Assembly: GCA_947452785.1 (NCBI GenBank)
Contig: CANGDZ010000005.1
Coordinates: 1-64,000, forward strand
Source: Comamonadaceae bacterium
GTDB lineage: Bacteria; Pseudomonadota; Gammaproteobacteria; Burkholderiales; Burkholderiaceae_C
DNA: 64,000 bases
Reading direction: 5' to 3'
In this document: positions 1 through 7,976 of the stretch, piece by piece
Layout of the letters: each line of letters begins with the position of its first letter
Position numbering within the stretch: position 1 is the first letter of the stretch
The notes under the pieces: generated by a model
Told to the model about the DNA's origin: nothing
What the model saw: only the letters and a program-made list of their open reading frames with translations
Database searches by the model: none
Position numbers and translations under genes: made by a program

Positions 1-652
1 CGCGTTCCAGTGCGAACTAAAGCCAAACTACGAGAAGCGGCCAACGAGCATATGACCATGTTGGAGAAAACACCCGAGCGGGTTATTGGCTACTTCCAGG
101 ACCGCCGAGTTCGATATGCTGCTTAAACTTCACAGGGCCGGAGCAATAGGACTCACCCCGCGATTCAATGACCTGGGTGAAGTGTCCGAAACCGTGCTGC
201 CTCTGATCACTGCGGGCCAAGTCGCCACCTTGCTGGTCAGTGCACGAACCAGCAAAGAGTTTGGACTTGCCTCCAATGGTGCCAGCGTCTCCGAAGGTCC
301 GCGAGCGCTGGATGTGGCGCCGGGTACGCTGGATGGGACGGATATTTTGCGAGAACTTGGAACAGGCTTGTACCTGTCCAATCTGCACTATTTAAACTGG
401 AGCGACCCCGTGTCCGCCCGAGTGACCGGTATGACACGCTACGCTTGCTTTTGGGTAGAAAACGGCGAAATCGTGGGCCCCATTAAAGACATGCGGTGGG
501 ACGAAAGTCTGTATGAAGCATTGGGTAGCAAGCTCATTGCCTTAACCCAGCACACATCCATTGTTCCTGCGGTGGACACCTATTTTCAGCGCGCGTTGGG
601 TGGCTCCCGTACACCCGGTGCCTTGATCGACAATTTCACCTTTACGCTTTAG
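1..652 (+). pseudogene. Broken TldD/PmbA-like peptidase gene (C-terminal half intact)
   Basis: The readable part (TTG at 86 to the stop at 650-652) matches the C-terminal domain of the TldD/PmbA-related metallopeptidase family, which processes or degrades peptides. Typical blocks are SARTSKEFG, the GLYLSNLHYLNWSD stretch and RYACFWVENGEIVGP, ending at FTFTL as family members do. Full-length members are about 440 residues; here only about 188 are readable. The same frame has TGA at 53-55. The other plausible upstream frame (open from base 1) runs 41 codons and stops at TAA 124-126 without merging. The roughly 60 residues that normally precede the PRFNDLGE block are not seen in any frame. I infer an internal deletion plus frameshift, or an assembly error. 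The 5' part lies outside the window, so decay is likely but not certain. Confidence 0.5.
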
Positions 653-691
653 GGACTGAGTTGAGGGTCTGAAATCTCTCTGGCGTTGGGC

Positions 692-1876
692 TTATTTGCT
701 CAGCATGCGCATGGCGTCTTCCAGCCCCTTCAGGGTCAGCGGGAACATCCGCTGGCTCATCAGTTGTTGGATGATGGCGATGCTTTGGCGGTATTGCCAC
801 ACGCCTTGAGGTTCGGGGTTGATCCAGGCGAATTTAGGGAAGGTGTGCGTCAAGCGCTGCAGCCACTCGGCGCCGGCTTCTTCGTTGTTGTATTCCACGC
901 TGCCGCCGGTTTGCAAAATCTCATACGGGCTCATGGTGGCGTCGCCAATGAAGAGCAGTTTGTAGTCTTTGTTGTATTTGCGCAGGATGTCCCAGGTGGC
1001 AAATTTTTCGGCGTAACGGCGTTTGTTGTTCTTCCACATGAAGTCGTACACGCAGTTGTGAAAGTAATAGAACTCCAGGTGCTTGAACTCGGTCTTGGCC
1101 GCAGAAAAGAGTTCTTCTACCCGTGCGATGTGATCGTCCATGGTGCCGCCCACGTCCATCAGCAGCAGCACTTTCACATTGTTGTGTCGCTCGGGCACCA
1201 TTTTGATGTCCAGAAAGCCCGCATTCGCGGCGGTGGCGCGAATGGTGTCGGGCAAGTCCAGTTCTTCGACGGAGCCTTCACGGGCAAATTTACGCAGTCG
1301 GCGCAGCGCCACTTTGATGTTGCGGGTTCCCAGCTCTTGTGTGTCGTCGTAGTCTTTGTAGGCGCGTTGCTCCCACACTTTGACGGCGCTGCGGTTGCCG
1401 CCTTTGCCGCCAATGCGCACGCCTTGCGGGTTGTAGCCGCCGTTGCCAAACGGCGAGGTGCCGCCGGTGCCAATCCATTTGCTGCCACCTTCGTGGCGTT
1501 CTTTTTGTTCTTCCAAACGCTTTTTGAGCGTCTCCATCAACTCGTCCCAGCCCATTTTTTCAATGGCCGCTTTTTGTTCGGGCGTGAGTTCTTTTTCCAG
1601 AATTTTTTGCAACCAATCCAGCGGCACATCTTTGGTGAAGTCGGTCAGCATCTCGACGCCTTTGAAATAGGCGCCAAAGGCTTTGTCAAACTTGTCAAAG
1701 TGCTTCTCGTCTTTCACCATCACCGTGCGGCTCAGGTGATAAAAGTCGTCAATGCTGCAGGAGTCGGCGGTCGGGCCGATGACATTGGCTTGCAGCGCTT
1801 CGAGCAATGTCAAGTACTCGCGTACCGAGACAGGCACTTTGGCTGCGCGCAGGGTGTAAAAAAAATCGATCAGCAT
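692..1876 (-). CDS. VWA (CoxE-like) domain protein
   Basis: A 394-residue protein of the VWA-containing CoxE-like family, usual partner of MoxR-type AAA ATPases in cofactor or metal insertion and complex maturation. The N-terminal half is helical (FFYTLRAAKVPVSVREYL). A glycine-rich linker lies around residues 130-160, and the VWA core begins near residue 235 with LLLMDVGGTMDD. The metal-ion-dependent adhesion site is atypical: canonical DxSxS is replaced by DVGGT. Family members from related bacteria often show this, so it need not mean inactivity. The moxR-type ATPase gene lies upstream on the same strand, separated by a GNAT gene and a small membrane protein gene. The four are closely spaced (gaps of 12 to 21 bases) and probably form one operon. 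The client complex is not indicated. It is not next to the cox operon, so no cox role is claimed. Confidence 0.85.
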   Translation of the reverse strand: MLIDFFYTLRAAKVPVSVREYLTLLEALQANVIGPTADSCSIDDFYHLSRTVMVKDEKHFDKFDKAFGAYFKGVEMLTDFTKDVPLDWLQKILEKELTPEQKAAIEKMGWDELMETLKKRLEEQKERHEGGSKWIGTGGTSPFGNGGYNPQGVRIGGKGGNRSAVKVWEQRAYKDYDDTQELGTRNIKVALRRLRKFAREGSVEELDLPDTIRATAANAGFLDIKMVPERHNNVKVLLLMDVGGTMDDHIARVEELFSAAKTEFKHLEFYYFHNCVYDFMWKNNKRRYAEKFATWDILRKYNKDYKLLFIGDATMSPYEILQTGGSVEYNNEEAGAEWLQRLTHTFPKFAWINPEPQGVWQYRQSIAIIQQLMSQRMFPLTLKGLEDAMRMLSK

Positions 1877-1888
1877 GGGGTGGGCTTC

Positions 1889-2503
1889 TTAAGAAGTTCG
1901 GGGGTGCTGGAGCTGGTAATCCAAATGCGTTTTCACACTGGGCCATTCACTGGCCAAAATGCTGTACACACAGGTGTCGCGCAAGGCGCCTTGCGCCAAG
2001 GGGTGATTGTTGATCTGGTGGTTGCGCAAGATGCCGTCCAGCTTGGCGCCTAGGCGCTCAATGGCACGCCGACTGGCGTGATTGAAAAAGTGAGTGCGAA
2101 ACTCCACCGCGATGCAGTTCAGGGATTCAAAGGCATGGCCCAGCAACAAGCGTTTGGCTTCTGTGTTGAGCGCGCCGCGTTGCACGCTGCGGCGGTACCA
2201 GGTCGAGCCGATTTCGACGCGGCGGTTGACCGCATCGATGTTCATATAGGTGGTCATGCCCACAGCGCGGCCAGTAGCCGGGTCGACGACGGCAAAAGGC
2301 ATCATGCTGCCTTGGGTTTGCAAGTTCAAGCGGCGCGTGATTTCTGCCGCCATGCCTTCGGCGTTGGGGATGGCGGTGTACCAAAGGTTCCACAACTCGC
2401 CGTCCCGCACTGCGTCTACCAAGTCGTCATGGTGGGTGGCATGGAGGGGCTCCAAGTGGACATGGCTGCCATGCAGGGACACAGCGGGGGCAAAAACAGT
2501 CAT
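1889..2503 (-). CDS. GNAT family N-acetyltransferase (RimJ/RimL-like)
   Basis: A 204-residue protein with the layout of RimJ/RimL-type acetyltransferases (Acetyltransf_3 class), which transfer acetyl from acetyl-CoA to an amino group on a protein terminus or small molecule. The middle block (VGMTTYMNIDAVNRRVEIGSTW) is the usual beta4/5 region, and NHASRRAIERLGAKLDG is the typical motif near the end of the fold. The start at 2503 gives the expected N-terminus (VSLHGSHVHLEPL). It sits 12 bases upstream of the VWA gene and downstream of a small membrane protein gene, so cotranscription is likely. The substrate cannot be read from sequence. Confidence 0.85.
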   Translation of the reverse strand: MTVFAPAVSLHGSHVHLEPLHATHHDDLVDAVRDGELWNLWYTAIPNAEGMAAEITRRLNLQTQGSMMPFAVVDPATGRAVGMTTYMNIDAVNRRVEIGSTWYRRSVQRGALNTEAKRLLLGHAFESLNCIAVEFRTHFFNHASRRAIERLGAKLDGILRNHQINNHPLAQGALRDTCVYSILASEWPSVKTHLDYQLQHPRTS

Positions 2504-2524
2504 GGGGTAACTCGCTATTTCAGT

Positions 2525-2743
2525 TTAGCGTTTGGGTGGCTGCTTGGCGCGCATTGCCTTGGCCAGTTGCAAACCGATGCCACCCCCCAAGCTGACAAGC
2601 AAAATCGCCACGATCGTGCCAGGACCGTAGCCTGCGGCAAAAATATCCAAGCCCAGCCAACGACCCAGCCAAAAACCGATCAAGCTGCCGCCTAAAAAAC
2701 CAATGGCGTCAGCGAATCCTTCTGAAATCAGGGGCTTGAACAT
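2525..2743 (-). CDS. Small two-helix membrane protein
   Basis: A 72-residue hydrophobic protein. Two predicted membrane segments (about residues 12-35 and 40-62) are rich in glycine (GFLGGSLIGFWLG; LLVSLGGGIGLQLA), with a basic tail AKQPPKR. No family is recognised with certainty. It lies 17 bases downstream of the moxR-type gene and 21 upstream of the GNAT gene on the same strand, so it is probably part of the ATPase/VWA operon. Whether it takes part in that complex is unknown. It is accepted as a real gene because it fills the gap precisely and has coherent membrane-protein composition. Confidence 0.7.
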   Translation of the reverse strand: MFKPLISEGFADAIGFLGGSLIGFWLGRWLGLDIFAAGYGPGTIVAILLVSLGGGIGLQLAKAMRAKQPPKR

Positions 2744-2760
2744 GCGGGTGTCTCGCGGTT

Positions 2761-3618
2761 TCAGCGATTGCGCTGGTTCATGAAAACCAACTTTTCAAAC
2801 AGCGTCACGTCCTGCTCGTTCTTGAGCAGGGCGCCCACCAACGGCGGCACGCTGACTTTTTGGTCGGCGCTTTGCAGGGCTTCGAGTGGAATGTCTTCGG
2901 CGACCAGTAACTTCAGCCAATCGAGCAATTCGCTGGTCGAAGGCTTCTTTTTCAGACCCGGCAGGTTGCGCACGTCATAAAAGGTCTTGAGTGCCACGGC
3001 CAACAACTCTTGTTTCAGGTGCGGAAAGTGCACGGCCACGATTTGTCGCATCGTGTCCGCTTCTGGGAATTTGATGTAGTGAAAGAAGCAACGGCGCAGG
3101 AAAGCGTCAGGCAATTCTTTCTCATTGTTGGAGGTGATGAACACCACCGGGCGCGTTTTGGCCTTGATCAGTTGGCGGGTTTCGTAGCAATAAAACTCCA
3201 TGCGGTCGATCTCGCGCAGCAAATCGTTCGGAAATTCGATATCCGCTTTGTCGATCTCATCGATCAAGATGGCCACCGGCTCTTCGGCGGTAAAGGCCTG
3301 CCACAGCACACCTTTGATGATGTAGTTTTCAATGTCCTTGACCTTGGCGTCGCCCAATTGGCTGTCGCGCAGACGGCTTACAGCGTCGTATTCGTAAAGG
3401 CCTTGCTGGGCTTTGGTGGTCGATTTGATGTGCCACTGGATGAGTTTCAGGCCCAATGCCCCCGCCACTTCCTCGGCCAGCATGGTTTTGCCGGTGCCGG
3501 GCTCTCCTTTGACCAACAAAGGTCTTGTGAGCGTGATGGCTGCGTTCACCGCCAGGGTCAGGTCTTGGGTCGAGACGTAGTTGTCAGTGCCTTGAAATTT
3601 CATAATGAGGGGGTTCAA
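2761..3618 (-). CDS. MoxR-family AAA+ ATPase
   Basis: A 285-residue AAA_5/MoxR-type ATPase that couples ATP hydrolysis to remodelling or metal insertion with a VWA partner. The Walker A motif GEPGTGKT is at about residues 38-45 and Walker B ILIDEIDKAD at about 117-126. Sensor-like ITSNNEKELPDAFLRR follows, with its arginine pair, and then the small helical lid domain. The ATG at 3618 gives the normal MoxR N-terminus. It is the first gene of the probable four-gene minus-strand operon ending with the VWA gene, and is divergent from the cytochrome c gene across a 95-base spacer. This pair resembles CoxD/CoxE of CO dehydrogenase clusters, but no molybdoenzyme genes are present here. Confidence 0.92.
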   Translation of the reverse strand: MNPLIMKFQGTDNYVSTQDLTLAVNAAITLTRPLLVKGEPGTGKTMLAEEVAGALGLKLIQWHIKSTTKAQQGLYEYDAVSRLRDSQLGDAKVKDIENYIIKGVLWQAFTAEEPVAILIDEIDKADIEFPNDLLREIDRMEFYCYETRQLIKAKTRPVVFITSNNEKELPDAFLRRCFFHYIKFPEADTMRQIVAVHFPHLKQELLAVALKTFYDVRNLPGLKKKPSTSELLDWLKLLVAEDIPLEALQSADQKVSVPPLVGALLKNEQDVTLFEKLVFMNQRNR

Positions 3619-3663
3619 AGAGGTTCAAAAAGGAGGTTGTCAGGATAAACCGAATTCGGCCGA

Positions 3664-3669
3664 TATAAT
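3664..3669 (+). promoter_or_regulatory. Possible -10 element of the cytochrome c gene
   Basis: TATAAT occurs 45 bases before the ATG of the diheme cytochrome c gene, in the spacer divergent from moxR. A possible -35 (TTGTCA, 3637-3642) is present, but the 21-base spacing is longer than optimal, so the assignment is tentative. A GGTTCAAA direct repeat lies just upstream near 3612-3630. Confidence 0.3.
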
Positions 3670-3713
3670 CCGCAATTGATTTTTCTCAATCTACACGTGA
3701 TTGTGTTCTCAAA

Positions 3714-4373
3714 ATGAACAAGCTGTTGACCTCTCTGTTTGCCTTGGCTGTCGCTTCTGTGACGGCCGTTTCCGTTCAAGCCCAAGAACTTAAGGGCGAT
3801 GCCAAAGCCGCCGAGCAAAAAATTGCCATGTGCATTGGCTGCCATGGCATCAAAGGGTATCAGGCCAGTTTCCCAGAGGTCTATCGCGTGCCGATGATTT
3901 CTGGGCAAAACGCCAAATACATCGACTCGGCCTTGCACGCCTACCAAAAAGGGGACCGCAAGCACCCCACCATGCGCGGTATTGCGGCCAGTTTGTCAGA
4001 TCAAGACATGGCTGACATCGCAGCTTACTACTCGCAGCACGGTAAAACCGACGCTCCAGCCCCTGTGGCCGCAGCGCCCGATGCCAAAGTGGCCGAGTTG
4101 CTTAAAAAAGGCGCTTGCGTGTCTTGCCACGGCGACAACTTCTCCAAGCCGATCGATCCGAGCTACCCCAAGATCGCCGGTCAGCACAAAGATTTCTTGT
4201 TTGTGGCGCTCAAGTCCTATAAGACTGAAAACCTTGCGACCTGGGGTCGTAGCAACGGCGTGATGGGCGGCATTGCAAAACAATTCTCTAACAACGAACT
4301 GAAAGCCTTGGCCGGCTATGTGGGCTCGCTGGATGGCGAGTTGAAGACCGTACCGCAGTCGAAGTTCCGCTGA
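3714..4373 (+). CDS. Diheme cytochrome c (cytochrome c4-like)
   Basis: A 219-residue exported electron carrier with two c-type heme sites: CIGCH at about residues 40-44 and CVSCH at about 135-139. The two homologous domains suit the cytochrome c4 family, which shuttles electrons to terminal oxidases in the periplasm. Signal peptide: MNKLLTSLFALAVASVTAVSVQA, likely cleaved before QEL. Distal Met candidates are in the PTMRGIA and GVMGGIA segments. The gene is monocistronic, ends at TGA and is followed at once by a strong terminator. Its neighbours do not fix a specific partner. The aa3 oxidase genes about 12 kb away are plausible acceptors, by inference only. Confidence 0.9.
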   Translation: MNKLLTSLFALAVASVTAVSVQAQELKGDAKAAEQKIAMCIGCHGIKGYQASFPEVYRVPMISGQNAKYIDSALHAYQKGDRKHPTMRGIAASLSDQDMADIAAYYSQHGKTDAPAPVAAAPDAKVAELLKKGACVSCHGDNFSKPIDPSYPKIAGQHKDFLFVALKSYKTENLATWGRSNGVMGGIAKQFSNNELKALAGYVGSLDGELKTVPQSKFR

Positions 4374-4390
4374 TTCGCTGAACTGTCTCA

Positions 4391-4423
4391 ACACAAAAGC
4401 CCGCTAGAAGCGGGCTTTTGTGT
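4391..4423. terminator. Bidirectional intrinsic terminator
   Basis: A perfect 14-base stem (ACACAAAAGCCCGC ... GCGGGCTTTTGTGT) with a 5-base loop lies between the convergent cytochrome c and DUF1841 genes. The A- and T-rich stem base can serve both directions. Confidence 0.85.
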
Positions 4424-4449
4424 TTCTGGTCCCCTCGGGTCTGCGTGCT

Positions 4450-4896
4450 TCAGTCTTTGGTGGCGTGGCGTTGCACGCAGTCGATGTAGGCCTCGCCATC
4501 GGGCATGCGGCCCGCTTTTTGGCTTTCATAAATCATGCGGCCAAGGCACTCCATGGCCTGGTGATGTGCATCGTGCAAGGAGTTGAGCTTGTGGGTAAGC
4601 AACTCTACGGCCTGGCGAATGCCACGAGGCTGGTCAATGCTGCACTGCTCGCTGATGGACAGATGCATAGAGAGGTGCAGAAATGGATTTTCCAGGTTGG
4701 CATCCACCTTCAACATACTGGCCAGTGCAGCGTCCACATCGGCCAGTTCTGCGTGGTATTCGGGGTGCTCGTCAATCCATTGACTGACCATCATTTCCAT
4801 GGGCTCCAAAGGGGCTGGGGTTTGGGCCTTGGCGTAAACGCCACAAAAAAAGCGCCGCACATCGGCTTGGGAGGGTTGGATCAGCATGGCCGCCAT
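4450..4896 (-). CDS. DUF1841 family protein
   Basis: A protein of about 148 residues matching the DUF1841 family of beta- and gammaproteobacteria, function unknown. Recognisable stretches are PSQADVRRFF, MVSQWIDEHPEYH, NPFLHLSMHLSISEQ and the histidine-rich DAHHQAMECLGRMIYESQ. The track starts at 4944, but homologous sequence begins at QPSQADVRRFF. I therefore prefer ATG 4896 (or 4887), since the extra 16 residues look non-conserved. The protein is soluble with no signal peptide. It is convergent with the cytochrome c gene and divergent from the thiolase gene, so it stands alone. Confidence 0.8.
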   Translation of the reverse strand: MAAMLIQPSQADVRRFFCGVYAKAQTPAPLEPMEMMVSQWIDEHPEYHAELADVDAALASMLKVDANLENPFLHLSMHLSISEQCSIDQPRGIRQAVELLTHKLNSLHDAHHQAMECLGRMIYESQKAGRMPDGEAYIDCVQRHATKD

Positions 4897-5036
4897 TGTC
4901 GCTTTTTTTGGACCGTGGGTTGGGGCATACACGCTGCAGAGCAATAGCGTGACAGCAGAGCACTGAACCCAGAGCGTCAGAAACGGGGTACGACAGGACC
5001 TATACTTCTGGCAACTTTTGACCTGAGACGAGAACC

Positions 5037-6239
5037 ATGAATCAAGCCTTTATTTGCGATGCCATCCGTACCCCTTTCGGCCGTTACGGCGGCGCTTTGT
5101 CCAGCGTGCGTGCTGATGACCTGGGCGCGATCCCGCTCAGAGCCTTGATGGCCCGTAACCCCAACGTGGACTGGTCTGATGTCACCGACTTGCTCTACGG
5201 CTGCGTCAACCAAGCGGGTGAGGACAACCGCAATGTGGCCCACATGAGCAGTTTGCTGGCAGGTTTGCCTATGGAGTTGCCCGGCGCGACCATCAACCGT
5301 CTGTGCGGCTCGGGCATGGACGCCATCGGCACGGCAGCGCGCGCCATCAAGGCCGGTGAAGCCAATTTGATGATTGCCGGCGGCGTGGAAAGCATGAGCC
5401 GCGCGCCCTTTGTCATGCCCAAGGCTGAGAGCGCCTTCAGCCGCAACAACACGGTGTATGACACCACCATTGGCTGGCGATTCATCAACAAATTGATGAA
5501 AGAAAAATACGGCGTGGACTCGATGCCCGAGACGGCCGAGAACGTGGCCACAGACTACAAAATTGAACGCGAAGCGCAAGACCGCATGGCCTACAACAGC
5601 CAGCTGCGCGCCGTCGCCGCCATCAAGGCCGGGCATCTGGCGCGTGAAATCACGGCCGTGACGATCCCGCAGAAAAAGGGCGATGCCATTGTGGTGGACA
5701 CTGACGAACACCCGCGTGAAACCAGCCTCGAATCGCTGGCCAAACTCAAAGGCGTGGTGCGCCCTGATGGCACCGTGACCGCTGGCAACGCCAGCGGCGT
5801 GAACGATGGCGCTTGCGCCGTGCTGCTGGCCGACGAAGCCACCGCCGCCAAAAATGGCTTGACGCCCAAAGCCCGCGTGGTGGGCATGGCCACGGCCGGT
5901 GTGGCGCCGCGCATCATGGGCATTGGCCCCGCTCCAGCCACGCTCAAAGTGCTGGCACAAACGGGCTTGACGATTGACCACATGGACGTGATCGAGCTGA
6001 ACGAAGCCTTTGCCGCGCAAGGCCTGGCGGTGCTGCGCTTGCTGGGTTTGCAAGACGACGATGCCCGCGTGAACGCTTGGGGCGGCGCGATTGCCTTGGG
6101 TCACCCCTTGGGTGCATCGGGTGCGCGCTTGGTCACCACCGCCATCAACCGCTTGCACCACACTGGCGGCCGTTACGCGCTGTGCACCATGTGCATTGGC
6201 GTGGGCCAAGGTATTGCGCTGATCATCGAACGCGTTTAA
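5037..6239 (+). CDS. pcaF: Acetyl-CoA acyltransferase, 3-oxoadipyl-CoA thiolase type
   Basis: A 400-residue thiolase II. The acylated cysteine is C90 in NRLCGSGMDA, the catalytic histidine is H356 in GHPLGASGA, and the second cysteine is C386 in CIGVGQG. The N-terminus (FICDAIRTPFGRYGGALSSVRADDLG) and the CVNQAGEDNRNVA block are characteristic of PcaF/PaaJ, which cleave 3-oxoadipyl-CoA with CoA to succinyl-CoA and acetyl-CoA. No other beta-ketoadipate or phenylacetate genes are next to it, so the true substrate could be another 3-oxoacyl-CoA. It is followed by a quinone-reductase-like and a flavin-reductase-like gene on the same strand, a likely operon. The ATG at 5037 is well supported by the family N-terminus. 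Confidence 0.85.
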   Translation: MNQAFICDAIRTPFGRYGGALSSVRADDLGAIPLRALMARNPNVDWSDVTDLLYGCVNQAGEDNRNVAHMSSLLAGLPMELPGATINRLCGSGMDAIGTAARAIKAGEANLMIAGGVESMSRAPFVMPKAESAFSRNNTVYDTTIGWRFINKLMKEKYGVDSMPETAENVATDYKIEREAQDRMAYNSQLRAVAAIKAGHLAREITAVTIPQKKGDAIVVDTDEHPRETSLESLAKLKGVVRPDGTVTAGNASGVNDGACAVLLADEATAAKNGLTPKARVVGMATAGVAPRIMGIGPAPATLKVLAQTGLTIDHMDVIELNEAFAAQGLAVLRLLGLQDDDARVNAWGGAIALGHPLGASGARLVTTAINRLHHTGGRYALCTMCIGVGQGIALIIERV

Positions 6240-6276
6240 GACTTAGGCTAATCCACCACCTCACCGGAGAATTCAG

Positions 6277-7254
6277 ATGCGTGCAGCTTGGTACAGTCAC
6301 AACGGAGAAGCCAAAGACGTGATCGTTGTGGGCGAAATGCCCATGCCTGAGCCCGGTCCAGGCGAGGTGCGGGTGCGCCTGCACACCTCGGGCGTGAACC
6401 CGTCGGACGTGAAATCGCGCCGCGCCCGTCCCTTGAGTGATCCACGCATCGTGCCGCACAGTGATGGCGCGGGCGTGATCGATGCAGTAGGCACCGGTGT
6501 GGATGAGGGCCGCTTAGGCGCACGGGTCTGGATCTGGAACGGCCAATGGGCACGCCCTTTGGGCACAGCCAGCGAATGGATGGTCTTGCCTTCGGACCAA
6601 GCTGTGGTCTTGCCCAGCAACACCGACTTTGCCGCCGGCGCTTGCCTGGGAATTCCGGCTTTGACGGCAATTCAGGCGGTGCATTTGGCGGGTGACCTGA
6701 AAGACAAAACGGTGTTGGTCACGGGCGCGTCCTCGGCGGTGGGCCACTACATCACCCAGCTGGTCACCTTGGCGGGTGGCCTGGTGATTGGCACTGTGGG
6801 CTCGCCCGCCAAAGCCGAACACGCGAAGGCGGCTGGAATGGAAGATGCGATTTTTTACAAGACTGAGCCGGTGGCCGAACGCGTCAAAGCACTCACCGGC
6901 GGCAAAGGCGTGTCCGTCATCATCGACATGGATTTCGCCAGCACCGCGCAGTTGGTGACTGCCGGCGCGCTGGCGCCGCATGGCACGGTGGTGTGTTACG
7001 GCTCCAACGCACCCGAAGTTGCGGTGAATTTCCGGGCCTTGCTGTTCGGCTCGATCACACTCAAATTCTTCTTGGTTTACGACTTGACGCCCGCTGAGCG
7101 CGCGTTCGGCCTCCAGCGCTTGACCGCCTTGCTGCAGGCGGGACAGCTGCAGCACAGCATCGGCCCGCGCTTCAGTCTGGCGCAGCTGGTGCAGGCCCAT
7201 GAGGCCGTGGAGGCCGGCCAGGCCTTGGGCAATGTGGTGGTGGATTTGCTTTAA
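6277..7254 (+). CDS. Zinc-independent NADPH:quinone reductase-like (MDR) oxidoreductase
   Basis: A 325-residue medium-chain dehydrogenase/reductase of the quinone oxidoreductase branch. The GroES-like N-terminal domain contains HTSGVNPSDVKSRRA. A nucleotide-binding motif VTGASSAVGHY lies at about residues 147-157. No structural zinc cysteine cluster or catalytic zinc ligands are visible, which fits NADPH-dependent reduction of quinones or enones. The start is preceded by a good ribosome binding site (ACCGGAGAATTCAG ATG). It is 37 bases after the thiolase stop and 17 before a flavin-reductase-like gene. A role in a shared catabolic pathway is inferred only from position. Confidence 0.85.
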   Translation: MRAAWYSHNGEAKDVIVVGEMPMPEPGPGEVRVRLHTSGVNPSDVKSRRARPLSDPRIVPHSDGAGVIDAVGTGVDEGRLGARVWIWNGQWARPLGTASEWMVLPSDQAVVLPSNTDFAAGACLGIPALTAIQAVHLAGDLKDKTVLVTGASSAVGHYITQLVTLAGGLVIGTVGSPAKAEHAKAAGMEDAIFYKTEPVAERVKALTGGKGVSVIIDMDFASTAQLVTAGALAPHGTVVCYGSNAPEVAVNFRALLFGSITLKFFLVYDLTPAERAFGLQRLTALLQAGQLQHSIGPRFSLAQLVQAHEAVEAGQALGNVVVDLL

Positions 7255-7271
7255 GCCCGCCTAGGAAAAAG

Positions 7272-7952
7272 ATGTATTACGAACCCGGCGTAACCCCGCA
7301 CGGCTTGCCGCACGACCCTTTCAAGTCCTGCGTCATTCCCCGGCCAATTGGTTGGATTTCCACGGTGGACCGCGAAGGGCGGCACAACTTGGCGCCTTAC
7401 AGCCAGTTTCAAAACGTGACCTTCAACCCACCTATCGTCATGTTCTCGGCCAACCAGAACACCCGTGGCGACCGCAAAGACTCGGTGCGCAATGCTGAAG
7501 ACACCGGTGAGTTTGTTTGGAACATGGCGACCTACGATTTGCGCGAAGCCGTGAACAAGTCGGCCGAAGAACTGCCGCATGGGGCCGATGAATTTGAGCA
7601 CGCGGGCTTAAAAAAAATGGCGTCGCGCTTGGTCAAACCGGCCCGGGTGGTGGGCTCACCGGTGCATTTTGAATGCGTCTACCTCAACACCCTGCGGTTT
7701 CCGGGTGTGCCACCCTTGGGCACGGCTGATGTGGTGTTTGGCCGCGTGGTGGCGGTGCACATTGACGACGAAGTGCTGACGTGCGAGGGCCTGATCGATG
7801 TGCTGAAAATCAAACCCTTGGCGCGTATGGGCTACTACGATTACACCTATGTGGACAACCAGTTCCAGATGGTGATTGGTGGCGACAACAGCGCCTTGTT
7901 GGCCGGCCTGGAAGGCTCGCCGGACAAAGCCCGGCGCGCCACATCCACCTGA
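7272..7952 (+). CDS. Flavin reductase-like (FMN-binding split barrel) protein
   Basis: A 226-residue member of the flavin reductase/flavoredoxin-like family, whose split-barrel fold binds FMN. Typical blocks are FKSCVIPRPIGWISTVD near the N-terminus, NLAPYSQFQNVTFNPPIVMFS, and NTGEFVWN-like DTGEFVWNMATYDLREAVNKS. It probably reduces or carries flavin, or acts on a small substrate. It is the last gene of the thiolase / MDR / flavin-reductase series and is convergent with emrB. Sequence does not separate a partner of a monooxygenase from a stand-alone enzyme. Confidence 0.85.
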   Translation: MYYEPGVTPHGLPHDPFKSCVIPRPIGWISTVDREGRHNLAPYSQFQNVTFNPPIVMFSANQNTRGDRKDSVRNAEDTGEFVWNMATYDLREAVNKSAEELPHGADEFEHAGLKKMASRLVKPARVVGSPVHFECVYLNTLRFPGVPPLGTADVVFGRVVAVHIDDEVLTCEGLIDVLKIKPLARMGYYDYTYVDNQFQMVIGGDNSALLAGLEGSPDKARRATST

Positions 7953-7976
7953 AACTCCATCTTCAGGCGCATTGCC

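Noticed and set aside
686-2053. 455-residue plus-strand ORF
   Set aside because: It is antisense to the VWA gene, His/Val/Phe-rich, with no domain; a shadow of GC-rich codon bias.
4977-6209. 410-residue minus-strand ORF over the thiolase
   Set aside because: Antisense to a clear thiolase with all catalytic residues; His/Gly/Ala-rich without a recognisable motif.
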